This document shows, piece after piece, positions 48,180 to 58,895 of a DNA stretch of 64,000 bases. The notes below the pieces were generated by a model that saw nothing but the letters and a program-made list of their open reading frames with translations, was not told the origin of the DNA and did not search any database. A program made the translations under genes and the position numbers. This stretch comes from Paramecium tetraurelia (Eukaryota; Ciliophora; Oligohymenophorea; Peniculida; Parameciidae), in contig NW_001799003.1 in NCBI RefSeq assembly GCF_000165425.1, positions 62,001-126,000 of the forward strand. Direction: 5' to 3'. The stretch's first letter is position 1; the number at the start of each line of letters is the position of its first letter.

Positions 48180-50477
48180 TCAATAAACTAATTTGTTGTC
48201 CACCCATCTCCCCTCCATCATCTTCCCATCCATCCTGTAAAACACTCCCTTCCCATTTATCAAATCCCTCTCAAAACAGCCGACAAATCTCTCCCCATTC
48301 GTTAAATGCAAACTTCCCTGACCCTCCTTATTGTCCAACCTAAAATTTCCACTGTACTTCATCCAATAGCTATAATAATCTCTGCAACTCTTACTCCTCC
48401 ACATTATCAAAGTCCCGATAATCAAAACCCTCCTCCGACATCTAAGGATGCTCATTATACAAAGTCCCGAAACCGTGAAATTGATCCTCACTCCACTCTC
48501 CCTCATAAGCTGGCTGCCCTGTTCCATAATACAAGGTTCCTACCTCATAAGGCTCAACAATTACCTTCCCCATGCATTTTATTCTCCTTCCATTCTCCAT
48601 CATACAAACCACCATCCTAATAAAAGAATCTTCCCTATCCATGTCTCATGCCATTCCATTTCATACCTTCATAACGAGATCCATTTCCATAATGTTCCAC
48701 TACAAATTCAGGTTCATTAACTTTTCTCTCTTTGATTTTTGAAATCTCATATGGCAAACTAAACTCTTTAGTTAAAGTGCTCTTAAACTATTAAGGCAGA
48801 TTTGTAGAATCACATAAAATCTAGGAGTATTCACAAACTCCCTATCTTTAAGTATTGACGTCCTCATTCACTTAGGAATCCAGGTTCTCATCAAATTACG
48901 AATGCACGCTACACACTTCTGAGGGATGAAATTTTGACAAAGTATCGCATTGATCTTGTTGCAATTAAAATACTAAGCTGGGCAATATTTTAGACTCAGG
49001 GGGTTGATTAATCTAGTGGAATTTAGAATTCGTTTAATTCATTGAGTGAATCGACAACTTAGGAGTAAGATTAATTTATTAGAGCATACTCTTATTGCTT
49101 AAAATAGATTGATCGGTTATTGTAGTAACTGTTGCAATGTTTTAGATAGAATTCTGTGAATAGTTATTCTTATTTATGTACTCATGACTTATCTATCTGG
49201 AACTTGTATTCTGAATTTGACTTGATTGCTTAGGCACAGAACAATCTCTCACTTATGATTGGACCTGTTGAGCTGGAATCATAACCTTACTAATGGGCGT
49301 TGAACTTCGTTATGATTAGGTTGTTTTAATTGTGTATTGATGAGCGTATTTCATAGGTGATATATTTTAAACTTGGCTTACTCTCTTCGATTAATTAATT
49401 TAAGCATTGTATTGACATTATTCCAATTGCAATGAGCTTGTGCTTGGTTGATGAATTGTATCTATCAATCCAATAGGTTAAACTGGTATGATTTATTTAG
49501 GTATCACATTTGGGATTTGTTATTGTTATTTTTATTGTTATTATTGTTATTATTATTGTTATTATTATTATTATTGTTATTATTTGTAATAGGTTGTCTT
49601 CCCTGTTAATTATTTATAACTAATGATTTATTCCATTTATATAAAATCGGGTCTTTAATCTTCTTAAGTAATAAGCATCATTTAGATAAAATCACAAAAC
49701 AATTATCCATATCGAGTTCTTAATTTCTACAGCTTAATAGTCAGGTGTTCTTCCAAGAATTTACCTTGGATGTAATTGTAACAATCACTGTTTACTTAAT
49801 TCAATCCCAAATGTAGAAACAGCATTCCTAAAGTAAATACATCACTTTTATATTAATTGTGCTTAGGTTACCAATTATTTTTCCTAATTGTATTAACCAA
49901 ATTAGGAGATAAATAAATTGATTCCACACAATTAGGATTTTGTAATATTTGTAAATAATTTGTATTCTGTTGGAAGTACTGAGGATCGCATACTTTTACC
50001 GTGCCATCCATTAAGTATAAATACTTAAGTTATAATGTATTATGTGGAATTTCATTTCTTTACATGCATGCTAATCCGGATATTGTTTGTTTGAGATATT
50101 CAATTAATTGATTTTCATTCAGAATCTGTACTCTGTCTAAATTGCTTTACGGGTATTCGAATAATAAATTCACCTTGTAAAATTACCCACATAGTTATTG
50201 TTCAAATTCATAAAAGTAATTGCTGAGACTCAGGATATTTGGATGATTGATCTTTTATCTAATTTAGTATTGTTGAACCGTCTTTTTGAAATGCCCCTCG
50301 TCTGTCATACTGATAGTACGTAAGATCAATTGCTGATTAGGATCACGTTTATGTTATAAGATCTGGCAGTCAGGGAAGTCTGAATATGATGTTATGGAAC
50401 TTACCATTATTGCGGACATTGATCTATTTAAAATGCTCATAGAGTTTGTAAATCGGCTTTGAATCGCTAGCTCCCAT
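48180..50477 (-). CDS. Pseudokinase - polyQ - MORN-repeat fusion protein (740 aa)
   Basis: Starts MGASDSK, a good N-myristoylation signal. Residues about 30-280 are kinase-fold: ILRTISM for the VAIK strand, INHPNILSLSNYFY, IPHNTLQLKYLYLMDG replacing HRD, KVCDPQYF replacing DFG, YLSPNLVN near APE, SDVFTLGMLFLHL (helix F) and QEDQRPDFIQMEQI. Both catalytic Asp are gone. A run of 17 Gln, Lys, 4 Gln follows, then about 220 polar residues, then about six MORN repeats (YGNGSRYEGMKWNGMRHGQG, YEGEWSEDQFHGFGTLYN and others). Introns 50380-50404, 48540-48564 and 48370-48394 leave one frame of 741 codons, which shows this is one gene. MORN repeats suggest membrane or cortex attachment. Confidence 0.75.
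49518..49585 (-). repeat. Trinucleotide repeat encoding polyglutamine
   Basis: On the coding (minus) strand the tract is a run of TAA and CAA codons interrupted by one AAA: 17 Gln, Lys, 4 Gln. Fifteen of the 21 Gln codons are TAA. In a standard-code reading this is a wall of stops; with ciliate decoding it is a polyQ hinge between the pseudokinase and MORN parts. Confidence 0.8.
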
Positions 50478-50516
50478 TTGATTTTCAAAATATAATTAAC
50501 TGCCTGTATATATTAA

Positions 50517-51102
50517 TCACTCATTCTAAGCAAGTTTATCTTGTGCTATCCTGAACAGTCTTTGGGCTAACTCAAAGTTTGTTGCCTCTTCGTCTGGCAT
50601 GGTACGTAGACGCTACTCGAAATAAATAGAGTCAGCATCAAGTTGTGGACGATCATAGTATTCCATTTCCTTTTCACTTAATTTTCTATCCAATTCACTT
50701 TTCAAGATGTATGGTAAATTGTTCACTTCCTTTTGCACAGTCGTCATGAATTCAGCATGTTTACCAAGCCAATATTTTTCTTAGAGCATTCTCAAATACT
50801 TTAATGAATAATCTCATCCTTACGTGTAATTCTGCATAGTTTAGCATAACATCATTGAGTTTCTTTTTATCATCTGGGGAGAGTTTGAATGTGAAACGAT
50901 GTTTATTGCGATGATCTTCGTAGAATTTGGTGAACAATTTTATTCTCTTTGCATCCAGCCAAGGATGAATAGACCCTTCTCCTGTAAACTCAGGGACATA
51001 AACATTTAATCCTCTGAAACGTCTCTTTTCCTTTCTAGCCAACAACTTTTGTTTGAAGGTTTTGTGCACCACAAAGGAGAATTTAGGTGTAAAAAATTAC
51101 AT
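50517..51102 (-). CDS. Basic conserved-looking protein, possibly mitochondrial (186 aa)
   Basis: ATG 51102, intron 50799-50823, TGA 50517-50519; 187 codons. The N-terminus (FTPKFSFVVHKTFKQKLL, then ARKEKRRFRGLNVYVPEF) is basic and free of acids at first, like a mitochondrial presequence. The rest is helical with GSIHPWLDAKRIKLFTKFY and MEYYDRPQLDADSIYFEQRL. It could be a mitochondrial ribosomal or respiratory-complex subunit specific to ciliates, but no family is recognised. Strong codon pattern and clean splicing support a real gene. Confidence 0.6.
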
Positions 51103-51277
51103 AATTAATTTTTATAAATATTTTGTTTGCGAATAGATTTTAACTTGATTGGGATTCAATATAGAAATAGTATAGACATCCTGGTTATTTACATAATTTA
51201 AGTATTTCTTCAAAAGGAATTATTAATAAACATCTTTTTGTTCATAATTTCATAGATATTCATATTATATTAATATT

Positions 51278-53682
51278 TCATTTTTTGATACTTGGAAGCT
51301 TGAATTACTTTTTAATATCACAAATACTCTTTGTAGTAGGAGTTTTAGATTTCAAGACTGGCTTTTTTGTCATCGAAGAACTTTCTATTAAGGGACTCTT
51401 GCTGGAATCAAGATCAACAGATTTTTTTATGATTAAGGTCGAAGCTCCATTTTGCATCTATTGTTTTTTGAACAAATTAGTTTGACTTTAATTGGTACTC
51501 TTGATCTTACAGAGAGGATACTTTTTTTTGTATTTATTCAAGTAATCATTCAAATCTATTTTATTAATTTCCAAATCATCCCTCTCTTGATCCAATATGA
51601 ATTGTCTCTATTTTTAGTCATTCTTAAATATGATTTCCTCCTTTTCCATCATTTCTTGGTCTCTCTTATTCAATAAATTCTCGTCATTTGGTTTCAGCAA
51701 TTCCTCTTTGGTTTGATGAATCATAAATTGAAAAGATCGAGATCCACTCAGAATGCAATCCTAAACAGCTTCATTAAACATATTTAAGATGGATAGATCA
51801 TCGTTGTCTATTTTTTTATATAACAATGGTAGGATCTACAATGATTACAAAAGATACCTTTATTAATCTCATCCTGACATTCACAACAGGATCTTTTGAA
51901 AATATCAGAATATCGAAGAACTCATATTATTTGAATAGTTTCTTCGATATGAATTCAGAAAATGATTGCACAATGTTGATGAAAGTGATTCGATTATGGT
52001 AGATGTCAGACTTGAAATAAAGATCGAACAATTGTATTATCCAATCTTTCCTCTTCCTCAAGTCTCCATACTGACTCAAGTATTAAGCGATGTTATCACA
52101 ACACTGTTGCTTAGTCTTTGGAATGCCCTTCCCAATTGTAGTAACCATTGCATTCATGAACGTATTCACATCACTAAAAATCTACTGGCATTTTTTGAAT
52201 TGATCAAGTAATTCAATTTAGAAATCCCACAAGTTCCTTGCTATTAGACTATTCAATAATTCAATGGCTGGTTGACCAAATTGCGGTTGTTACTGACTAA
52301 GCATATTATGAACATAATACTTGTTTCTAAAAAGAGTTGATGATGGAGGCAAATCTGAAGATCAGAATTTCCAACAGTGTTAAACTCTTTGATTTCATGA
52401 GGTTCATGAAAACCTAAAACAGAATCTCAGTGTTCTCGGAAAGCAGTACAACTTCATGGAAGCAATTGATGATGGCTCTGACAACGACTTCATTGCTGTC
52501 ATTACAACACTGTAAATAAGACTCTTGGAAGTATTCGAATTTCTTGGATGCCAAGGATAAGAGAGCAGGAAAATTGCATACGAAATTGACTCTAATGTCA
52601 ACGTTCTTGCTTTTCACATAGGACATGTATATGTTGATGAAAAGGGTGACTTGGATTTAATTGAGATGATCTTTTATCTAATCATAAATAAAGATATTTA
52701 AGTACAAGGTGAAAGACTCTTCCACACATCTTGGACATGACTAACTTGCTCTCCTCATTTTGGCTTTGTATTGTATCAATAAATTGTTTAGTGCACCTGT
52801 TTTTAATTTCATCAGCTGACAAATTATTCGCAATCGTAAAAAATAACTTCACTCCTGCACTTCTCACAATTGGATCAGTGTCATAGTAGAGTTCCATTAT
52901 CTTCTCCATTAAATAACACTCGATTAAATCACTGGAAATTGATTAGCAAACTTTGATCAAAACGTTGTCAGCCATTATCAAACGAGTCTCTTTATCGTGA
53001 TCCGAACACAAACTCCTGGCTCTATCAAGAATTGGACCTTTAATCTCATTCCCGAGAAGCTTAGGATTATGAGGGAGATCCTTACCTACGCTAAAGTGCC
53101 GATGAGTTTGGCAGCACTCTATCGTGATATAGCTGGTTAGGAACTATCGGTTAATAGTAGTATCAATTGTTGGATTGGAAGAAGAATATTCCTGAGACCT
53201 ATTGTTCTAAGGAGAAGATCCATAGTTTGGACCCATTCATTCAGCACAGGGAGTGACCAAATCTTTAATATTTGGGTTGTCAAATCATAGAGTTGTAATA
53301 ATTCTTGCATGGAAAGCGAATTGTCTTTGAGCAACCTCTGAATTGATTTAGCTGCAATGATTTAATTGTCTTCTTCTTGTTACTGGATTTCTTCACTTGT
53401 AATTGTAGTATAAATGGCATTACATTATGACTTAGAATAGGAATTCAAAGGCACTAGGTTCCTTCAAAATCCTGTGGAGATTAGAGTAAATCTAGAGATA
53501 ATTTACAAATAATGTACGGCTTTCTTTTGCAGTTATTGCCCCTTGGTCAAAATATAAATGGATCTTTGACATTCACTTAAATCTTCTTCCAGGGTCAACT
53601 TCTTCAATTCATCTTCACTCTAGGATAAATATAGGATGTCTACTTTGGTACTGGTTTTATATTCCTGCTCAGGGAAAAACAT
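51278..53682 (-). CDS. HEAT-repeat protein, PPP4R4-like (792 aa)
   Basis: Regulatory subunit type of protein phosphatase 4/2A family. After ATG 53682 the segment SEDELKKLTLEEDLSECQRS IYILTKGQQ resembles the start of human PPP4R4. HEAT-like helical pairs follow (IWSLPVLNEWVQTMDLL, DTDPIVRSAGVKLFFTIANN, KSKNVDIRVNFVCNFPALLS). One intron, 53060-53085, gives 793 codons. The last 150 residues are charged coiled coil and a basic tail. The PPP4R4 name rests on the N-terminal block; a more general PP2A-A-like HEAT protein is the alternative. Confidence 0.68.
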
Positions 53683-53748
53683 GCGTATGCAAATATAATT
53701 AATAAAAAAAGGTAAAAAGGTTATAAATGTATATATATTTATCGATAT

Positions 53749-56421
53749 TCATTTAATTAATTATTCCCCCTACAAATTATTTCTGTCCTTTAGAATTTCC
53801 GCATTCAAGTCGATCACCTCAAGCCTATCCTTCCCCACCAGTCTTTGTATCTCTTCAACGATATTGTAAAATTTGACACCCAATTCAGGTCTCTCAAACT
53901 TATAGATAATCTTGGGTTTCTCAAAACATTTCCTAACAAATTCTCCATTCTCGTTCCACAATTGGAACTGGGTGACTGAGAGTTTCCATTGCTCACTTTT
54001 TCTCATGGGCATCTTCTCCAAGTACTTTAAAGTCTGCTGTACAGTGGGACTGAAATAGACACTCTCATTTCCGTATTGTTTAATTATTCTCCATTCTCTA
54101 CCAAATTAGGCCAGATCGATCCTGTGTTTCAATGGTCGGTCTACTGGATGAACTATAATAGAATGAGCATAGCAATTGTACTTGTTTTTAAGGATTCCTG
54201 ATTGATGATTTTGGCCAAAAGGGGAGCAAACTTTTGATCTGGTTGACCCTGATAAAGTAATCTTCCTAGATGATCAATGACCAAAATAGGAGAGATGGAA
54301 TCTAATCCATAGAGATCAGATAATATTTTATAAAAGTTGACTCCAAGAAACGATTGTTCAAGTGGAAACCATGCTTCAAAGATGCCTCTTTTCATTTCTT
54401 ATTCTAATCTATTCATTTACTTCTGAAATTGATCCTCGGATCTCCTCCTTTCCAATCCAATCACTCTAACATTTGAGCTATTCCATTGGTTACCCTTGAT
54501 GAACTCCAGCAACTGATGCAACAGTTCAATGTGTTTATCAAGAGTATAATCAATTAAAAATATAATGAGCACTTCACTATTAATTTGATGGATTGAGTGA
54601 ATCTAATCGTAATTCAAATCCACTTTATTATCGCCATCCCATCCTTAACTTAAATCAAATTGACTTTAATTGCTTTTGATTTATTCTGTTATTCCAAAAT
54701 GCTGATTCTGATCATCAACCGATTGATTCATTGATTGGACTAATTTGCTATCAAAAATTCCTTTGTTTGTAGGTCTAATGATAGATTGCATGATTTGACT
54801 ACTCCCAGAAAAGTCATTGTGTTGCATCTTATACGTGTTGGGGATTGGTGAGAAGAGAGTGCCAACATTGAACGAGGTTCTGATGATAAACGATAAATTG
54901 ATACTTCAAAGAATAGGGATTCCCAAAGAATTCTTTCATCAATTCCAATTCCTTGTGAGTGTAATTGTCAGATTAAGCAAATATGGATTTACCCAACTTC
55001 TGTAAGGCTTCTTTCCTGGAGTAGACACAACTTACAGATTGGGGAGCATTGTGGATTGAGGTTATATCTCTTTTCATTTCGAAACGTTTAGAAGTCTCTT
55101 CATACTAGATCTCGATGTTCTTCTCTAAGATGAATCTGATGTCCTCATATCCTATATTTCTATATAAATATCAGTAATACATTAGTTTTCGACTCAACTT
55201 TTCAAAGAATAGCTTTTTATTCACAGAATGATGTTGTTTGAAATCAGTTTCCATATGAGCAATAGGAGTGAAATCCTTTACATACTTAATCAAATCATCG
55301 CAATTTTATTGATATTTCTTGGATCCAGCAGCTTAGAAAATTGGATTGAAATATGTGGCTCCAACTTTGGAATAATCTCTAAAGTACGTGTGTTTTTTTA
55401 TGGATAGACTAAACGTATCTCCAATTGGCAATTTGTGTTTATTAGGTAATTCCTCGACTATTAGTTTCTTGACCTTCTGATAATCATCTTTTCTTATCTT
55501 CTACTTAATATTCGCGAGCTGATAGGCATCTTTTGGTTTGATCTCACCATCTATGATATCATTTATTTCATGGATGAATGAGTGATCTCCAAAGTTCTCC
55601 TTCAAACAACCTACAAAGACTCCCTTCGAATTTACTATGAAAATGGATTACTCCAACTACCGTGTCTAATAGTTGGGATCCTCTGCATACTTAAACACCT
55701 AGGCTGATTAATCATTCTCGTTTATCCATATGTGAGTGTCCTCCTGTGATATCACCTGCTCATACAGAGGTTTCCTGTCCTGACTATCCAAACAGATACC
55801 AACCAAGTGAAGTGGTCGCTTGATCGACTTCTTGGCTCTTATAAATGCAGTCTCCAAATAAGATTGGGATTCGTCATCAGCTCGAAACCGATTGCTAATG
55901 TTCCGAGTTTTGACCTATGACATCCTCCCTATCTTGATTTCCTCCTCCAATCTCCAGAACACAAATATTGTTACAACATTTTACTGAATTTAAAAACTTG
56001 TAATTTGATTACTTCCCAACTTCTCAGCTCTGAAGCTTGGGAATTGATCTCCCAAACTCAATAACATCCTTAAATGATTTAATCGTTTATACATACCCTA
56101 AATTTTTGGGGAAATCCTTGAACTCCTCTGGGTACAATTGTTTGAAATTGGTCAACCCCGATATCAAATTATCAAAATTATCAGGCAAACAAGGAGATAA
56201 CAGTACTGGATTCTACTCATTGAAAATTGATTTCGAATAATTCGATTGCCAACTCTTACTTCCCCTGCAATATTGAAATTCGTATTCAGTTATTTTCACA
56301 ACCTTACATTCTTTTATTTTCTTACCTGCGATCTCTTAAAACCATAATACTGACACTAATCGAAAAAACTCTTCATCCTTGGATTCTTTATTGTCCCATT
56401 TGTTATCTAAGTGCAACCCAT
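53749..56421 (-). CDS. Thioredoxin-fold protein without CxxC, N-terminal MGC (848 aa)
   Basis: Starts MGCTQIT, a likely myristoylation/palmitoylation signal. After about 100 residues a peroxiredoxin/thioredoxin-like domain begins: LSLGDQFPSFRAEKLGS, then QNVVTIFVFWRLEEEIK, where the redox Cys pair would follow the strand but is replaced by Trp-Arg-Leu-Glu. It continues HLVGICLDSQDRKPLYEQV and SIFIVNSKGVFVGCLKEN. A second such domain starts SEVLIIFLIDYTLDKHIELL, with ISPILVIDHLGRLLYQGQPD, again lacking CxxC. Introns 56303-56325, 56069-56096, 55160-55180, 54880-54904 and 54153-54181 give 849 codons. Probably a structural or binding protein rather than a reductase. Confidence 0.64.
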
Positions 56422-56468
56422 TGTAATATTTAAATAATATATTAATATATATATATATATGAAACAAA

Positions 56469-57466
56469 TCACACATTAAGTAAAGATTTCATTCTCTTCC
56501 CCATCTCCTCATAGACATCCTAAACATTCATAGACACTCCTTCAGACCACATCGAATTCTTCACCTCCTCCATACTGAATCGCTTATCCGGGTTCGGATT
56601 GACCATTCTCAGGAAGAGTTCCCTCGCCTTAAATTACTTAATACTTGAAATCAAAGTGAAATTCAATCTTCTTCTAAGAATGAATCTCCCAAAATTATTT
56701 GTAGTCCTCCTGAATTATCAAATTGAATAGAGCATCCTATTAATTAGCTTTCAAAAAAGGGGGTTAACCCTTATACATGATGAACAATATCACTCCCAAA
56801 GAAAACACATCTGCCTTCACTCCATTGTATACTGCACCATACAACACTTCAGGTGCCTAGTAATCTTCATATGCATTTATTAATTATACTCTCAGTTCCC
56901 ACTTTGGTCTTCAATTTACCGTCCTTATATTTATTCTGATGTTGCGCACAAGAGAAATTGCATAATTTTAGATTAAATTTTCTATCTAATAATATTGACT
57001 CTAATTTTAAATTCCGATGAACAAATCCATTCTTATGTATAAAATCAACCACCTAAACCAATTACCGAAAGTAATAGCGACACAGACTCTCCCCAAAATG
57101 ACCAGACTTAGCTATGAATTCAAATAAATCGCCCTTTTCCAAATATTCCAAAATCAAACTATTCATTTCTCCTTGATCCCCCTATCAATAGGAACCTCAA
57201 CTAACCTGTAACTTTATTTGCTGGTTCCTTTTTATTGTTATTATGTTTGGATGGCTCAACTTTTCAAGGATGATGGCCTCATTGTGACATCTAATATCAC
57301 TATTAAGACAAGTATAAACTTTAGCCACATAATTGAGTTGTGAGGTCTTGTCCTACACAAGATAGATGCTTTTAAATAATTGAGATTGTTACTCAGCCAT
57401 AGATCCAGTTCCCAATTGCTTTATGAATTAGTAGCCATTCACCGTTGTACCAATTAATTGATCCAT
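56469..57466 (-). CDS. Protein kinase-like, probable pseudokinase (308 aa)
   Basis: Complete kinase domain with introns 57182-57205 (starts GTT), 56865-56889 and 56623-56644; 309 codons. ATP Lys is kept (YVAKVY), helix C Glu likely in CHNEAIILEKL, and GTENYQAPEVLYGAVYNGVK, ADVFSLGVILF and NPNPDKRFS are normal. However, HRD is HRN (FVHRNLKLESILL) and DFG is NFS (LKLCNFSCAQ), so both catalytic Asp are Asn. It closely resembles active ciliate CAMK/CDPK-like kinases otherwise, suggesting loss of activity after duplication. Confidence 0.78.
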
Positions 57467-57570
57467 TAATATAAATATAAATTTTTGCTTACACATAATA
57501 TCATTTTTTAAATACTTAGGGAAAAAAACACAACAAGTGCTATCAATATTTTATTATAATTAAAATAAAA

Positions 57571-58218
57571 ATGAATAGTCAGACTAAGGATGATGAAAAA
57601 TACAAATAGTTTTAATGCAAAATATGTCTGGACCTAGCCACTGAGCCAGTTATCACTCCCTGTGGACATCTCTATTGTTGGCAGTGTCTCTATACTGTAA
57701 TTCATTAACTATATTATTAGTGGGCTTAAAAGAAGAATCCATTGCAATGTCCATATTGTTCAAATGTTTTCGAATTGGACAAAGTCACAACCATCTTCAC
57801 CGGAGACTCAAAAGAATCAAAGCAATCAGAAATCCCCAAAAGACCCACAAACCCAAGACAAGAATAGAACAATTCATCATAACAACAACAACAGAATTAG
57901 CCATTCGGAAACTTTTAATTTGGTTTTGGTTTTGGCATGCCGTTCATGATGATGTCCAATTTCAATTTCGGATAAGGACAACAAGGTAATGCAAGAAGTT
58001 TTATGATCGTTTTCTTTATTGGATTTTTCTTGATGAATTTCTTGCCCTTTATCACCTCCTCCATCCAAGAAATTCCACAACAGACCCAAAGACCGTCAAG
58101 GAGACACCAAGAAATATACGAAGACGACTAACTAACCAATTTTGGAATCAGCTTTTTGGCAATTATTCTTGGTTTTGCTGGCCTCAACTATTTGGCTAAC
58201 AAGATTTTGAACAAATGA
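57571..58218 (+). CDS. RNF5/RNF185-like membrane RING E3 ligase (207 aa)
   Basis: ER-associated ubiquitin ligase type. The N-terminal C3HC4 RING reads [20 protein letters not shown] then YCWQCLYTW and [12 protein letters not shown], the order and spacing of RNF5/RNF185. A Gln/Asn/Phe/Gly-rich linker follows, then two hydrophobic C-terminal segments ([17 protein letters not shown] and [17 protein letters not shown]), matching the tail anchors of that family. One intron, 57697-57720, inside the RING. It is divergent from the pseudokinase with 104 bases between ATGs. Confidence 0.88.
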
Positions 58219-58895
58219 TAAACGTGTATATTTATGTTATGCAATCTCAATTTAAATTCAATTATACTATTTAAGTCTAAATAATTTATTTAATCAAAAA
58301 TATCATACAGAATTATTATAATATATTGTATTATTCAAATTTTATAACAATCTCATTAATATTCTAAAGTGCCTTATAAAATATTAATTGTATTGTTGTT
58401 TGACTACCTTATAAATTCAGATCATATTCACCATCACTACGGCTGCTTATCGTCTTTGAGAGTGTTTCCTTTAAAATTTTAGGTTCCAAGAGTTTTTTTC
58501 AAAATTCATAACTCTAAAAAGTGAAAGAAAAATTCAAAATGTTATCATATAAGTTTCATTCATTGAGAAGGATGTATAAATAATCAAAGTCTTTATATAA
58601 ATGTATAAATATGAATATCATAAATTCAAATATGGTTAGGGATCTAATGATCTCATTAAATCAAGTGTTTTATTAGTAAGTGTAGTTAGTCTTTTTCTAT
58701 ACGTATTATAGTTTATTTTTTTGTTCTTTTGTATTTTCTTTTACATAACTTCTATATTTTTCTATATCTCTTTTAAAAGTTTATCTTTCATAAATTCAAA
58801 TTAATAAAATATGAAAATACTTATAATTTATTCAGGTTAAATATCTAGATTGCATTATATTTTTATAATATGGAATATTATTGATTAATTAAATT
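58219..58895. other. Intergenic, AT-rich (677 bases)
   Basis: Between the RING gene stop and the aminotransferase ATG. No frame, hairpin or RNA is recognised. The 3' end should hold the aminotransferase promoter. Confidence 0.5.

Noticed and set aside
49634-49636. In-frame ATG as start of a separate MORN gene
   Set aside because: The kinase-fold frame continues through this ATG without a stop (RPDFIQMEQI), and the whole span minus introns is an exact codon number, so one gene is the simpler reading.
51285-51676. Plus-strand hydrophobic frames near the 3' end of the HEAT gene
   Set aside because: They are antisense to the charged tail of the PPP4R4-like gene, whose frame is continuous with its HEAT repeats.
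56024-56421. Separate 124-aa protein ending at TGA 56024-56026
   Set aside because: Removing a good 28-base intron (56069-56096) joins it in frame to a typical thioredoxin-fold start (LSLGDQFPSF) and on into the downstream gene.
56443-56462. TA dinucleotide run, also at about 3884-3896 and 28308-28323
   Set aside because: Simple AT-rich intergenic microsatellites; no evidence for a replication origin, telomere addition site or excision junction.
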